Notes under the pieces: generated by a model | What the model was told of the DNA's origin: nothing | The model's input: only the letters and a program-made list of their open reading frames with translations | Databases searched by the model: none | Position numbers and translations under genes: made by a program | Assembly (NCBI GenBank): GCA_947462335.1 | Contig: OX381716.1 | Coordinates: 10,488,861 to 10,552,860 of the forward strand | Direction of reading: 5' to 3' | Source: Harmothoe impar | Taxonomy: Eukaryota; Annelida; Polychaeta; Phyllodocida; Polynoidae | DNA length: 64,000 bases | Shown here: positions 62,207 through 64,000 of the stretch, piece after piece | How the letters are laid out: each line of letters opens with the position of its first letter | Position numbering within the stretch: position 1 is the first letter of the stretch

Positions 62207-63045
62207 TCCTACACTGTTAGAAGTAAGTACTGTAGCTGAACAGTATAAAAGGAGGTATTTTTGGTTTCCAGTATCATATACTGTATGGCTACACTCACCT
62301 ACTGTAGAACACTACACACAGGCAGTACTGTTGTTTTTGTCTATAGAATATCTAAATTATACAAATGTATATATTCATATATTCACTAGCTAACATTTCT
62401 ATATCAACATATGTGGAAATGCATGTCAAATGGAATAAAGAAATATGAAATGAAAAACGTATTTCTCATTGTGACAAGGTTAGCCTCGAACCCATGATCT
62501 GCTGTGTGTGGTATTCTACAGTAGGTGAGTGTAGCTGTACAGTATCTCATACTGGAAACCAAAAATATGGGGCGTACCAGCCCGAGGTGCATCTGCCTTT
62601 ATAAGGCAGATGCACCTCGGGCTGGTGCGCCCCATGCGTGGCCCTAGCATGCAATACAAGCTTTATTACACGACCAGAAGACAATTATCTGACCCCCTAC
62701 CATATTTCCTTCTTTAAATCAGCGAGTTTGCATCTTAAATCGGCGAGTTTGTATCTTAAATCGGCGAGTTTGCATCTTAAATCGGCAAGCGGTTTGTTTA
62801 CATCAGCGCCATTGCCCTAGCTGTCACGTGATCTAATGCTGCCCTTTGATTGGTCTAGAGCCCCAAAAAGCGTACCACACATAGGGGTGGTACGGAAGAG
62901 CATACCACACACCCAGATGGTACGTTTTTCCTTTTCTGTTCTTATACAGGATCGTACCAATAACGTTAGGTCGTGTAATAACTCCTTTTATACTGTGCAG
63001 CTACAGTATATCTCGCTGTGCAGCTACACTAACTTCTGACAGTGT
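62207..63045. mobile_element. Composite foldback element with nested arms
   Basis: Outer arms cactgttagaagtaagtact...aacagtataaaagg and ccttttatactgtgcagcta...aacttctgacagtg. Inside lie inverted arms (62255-62315 against 62511-62571, with ggtttccagtat and ctacactcacctactgtag) and a hairpin at 62569-62633. Confidence 0.65.
62569..62633. repeat. 65-bp near-perfect hairpin
   Basis: ggggcgtaccagcccgaggt ... acctcgggctggtgcgcccc: arms of about 30 bp around tttataa with one mismatch. Related to 63608-63679. Confidence 0.9.
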
Positions 63046-63224
63046 ATGAGACACTTGACTAATTGGACATCATTAGGGAGGGCATTCTTTGGCTTAGGAG
63101 TTGTGTGAGTCAGATCAGAGATTGTGGCTAGCCTTAACTTTGAAGTAGGCTTAACCTTACTCGGCTGGAACCAATCTTCCAGATTAACCCAGAGCTGAGC
63201 TCCCCTATATTGTTACACGACCTA

Positions 63225-63558
63225 AGGGAGTGGTCATTTTTTAACAACAGGGGGGGGGGGGGGGGGTTGGTGGATTTGGGGGGGGGACCAAAAAAATTTG
63301 GACCCCTTGAAGGGGGAGGACCAAAAAGATTTGGACCCCTCTTGAGGGGGGGACCAATAAAATTACACCCCTTTTTAGCAGAAAAGCCTGCGCATTACTA
63401 TAGCTCAAAGGGTTCGGCCGCGCTCAATTTCCACCTGCTGGAGGGGGGGGACCAAAAAAATGTCAACCCCTCTCGCGGGGGGGACCAAAAAAATTTCGAC
63501 CCGCTCACGCGGAAATCCACCGACCCCCCCCCTGTTGTTAAAAAATGACCACTCCCTA
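63225..63558. mobile_element. MITE, AGGGAGTGGTCA family, copy near window end
   Basis: Ends agggagtggtcattttttaa and ttaaaaaatgaccactccct with G and C tracts. The interior repeats gggaccaaaa(a)att-gacccc in both arms and aaaagcctgcgcattactat. It is inserted at a ttacacgaccta|acgttataa site. Confidence 0.9.
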
Positions 63559-63607
63559 ACGTTATAAGTACGATCCTGTGTTTGTATAACCAATAGCTTA
63601 CCCCGTA

Positions 63608-63679
63608 CCCCGTACCAGCCAGAGGTGCATCTGGCTTATAAAGCTTATAAAGCCAAATGCATCTCTGGCTGGTATGGGG
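63608..63679. repeat. 72-bp hairpin related to 62569-62633
   Basis: accccgtaccagccagaggt ... atctctggctggtatgggg around ataaagcttat. Flanks include cctgtgtttgtat words that mirror 62940-62960. Confidence 0.85.
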
Positions 63680-64000
63680 CAGACGTGACCCCAATCATAC
63701 AATACTGGCTATTTATAGGAGATCAAGTATACCCCATGGCCAAGCAAGGTGTGTATAGCTGCATGCATGAGTGGTTACACACCACACTGCAGGCCCCACT
63801 GTACCTGAGTATAGGTGCCTCCAGCCTAATAGCCAACATACAGAGATGTGGTCCACGGGGCTTATATAAACCTTTTTTTTTAATGTGTACAAGAACTGCA
63901 AGGGGGGGGGGGGGTGGCGGGGTCTACTTCTGGCGAAAATATGCGTACATACTTGATGGGAGCCCCCTCTGTGAATCAGAGCTTTAGGGAGTGCTCATTT
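63680..64000. other. No gene seen; starts another AGGGAGTGGTCA element at 63986
   Basis: Unique DNA with a G-tract at 63901-63914. The last bases tttagggagtgctcattt are the left end of the MITE family also found at 1156 and 63225, cut by the window edge. Confidence 0.6.

Overview
The window looks like nuclear DNA of an invertebrate metazoan. It has spliced genes with GT-AG introns and no operons. It carries many miniature inverted-repeat elements (MITEs), foldback elements and minisatellites, two LINE remnants, and one apparently intact envelope-bearing LTR retroelement. The host gene is a tyrosine/aromatic amino acid decarboxylase of the invertebrate tyramine-pathway type. Cephalochordate (amphioxus) or another marine invertebrate fits best, but the species is inferred, not shown.

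Region 1 (about 1.4-23 kb, minus strand): a decarboxylase gene in 15 coding exons, all with GT-AG boundaries and matching phases, giving 440 residues. The PLP lysine, catalytic histidine, PLP-binding aspartate and loop tyrosine are all present. The 3' end is odd. The frame hits TAG where the family has a conserved Tyr, 19 bp before a MITE, and the usual last 40 or more residues are not seen. Introns hold a 41-bp minisatellite rich in nuclear-receptor half-sites, a 17-bp and a 55-bp minisatellite, two (TA)n tracts and many MITEs. A possible promoter (CRE, two E-boxes, TATA) and a broken, permuted copy of exon 1 lie upstream.

Region 2 (about 23-34.9 kb): no supported host gene. It contains stacked MITEs, a perfect 47-bp-arm hairpin, a subrepeat foldback element, a CTCF/YY1-like site cluster, and a 1.16-kb 8-bp-unit minisatellite that creates false ORFs.

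Region 3 (34891-49170): a 14.28-kb Ty3/Gypsy-type endogenous retrovirus. Its two 681-bp LTRs look identical, and it is flanked by the 4-bp target duplication CTAG. It has gag, a -1 frameshift site (G GGA AAC followed by the gag TAG and a stem-loop), pol (protease, RT, RNase H, integrase, GPY/F), and a splice-acceptor-preceded env resembling baculovirus F/errantivirus envelopes. Convergent with env, on the opposite strand, is a GC-rich 202-codon ORF of unknown function with its own TATA box and strong start context. This is the best candidate for something undescribed.

Region 4 (49.2-64 kb): no supported host gene. It has MITEs, a 3.7-kb satellite of about 187 20-bp units, a LINE RT pseudogene on the minus strand (60.1-61.7 kb), and a nest of foldback elements to the end. 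The window closes inside another copy of a MITE also found beside the decarboxylase 3' end.
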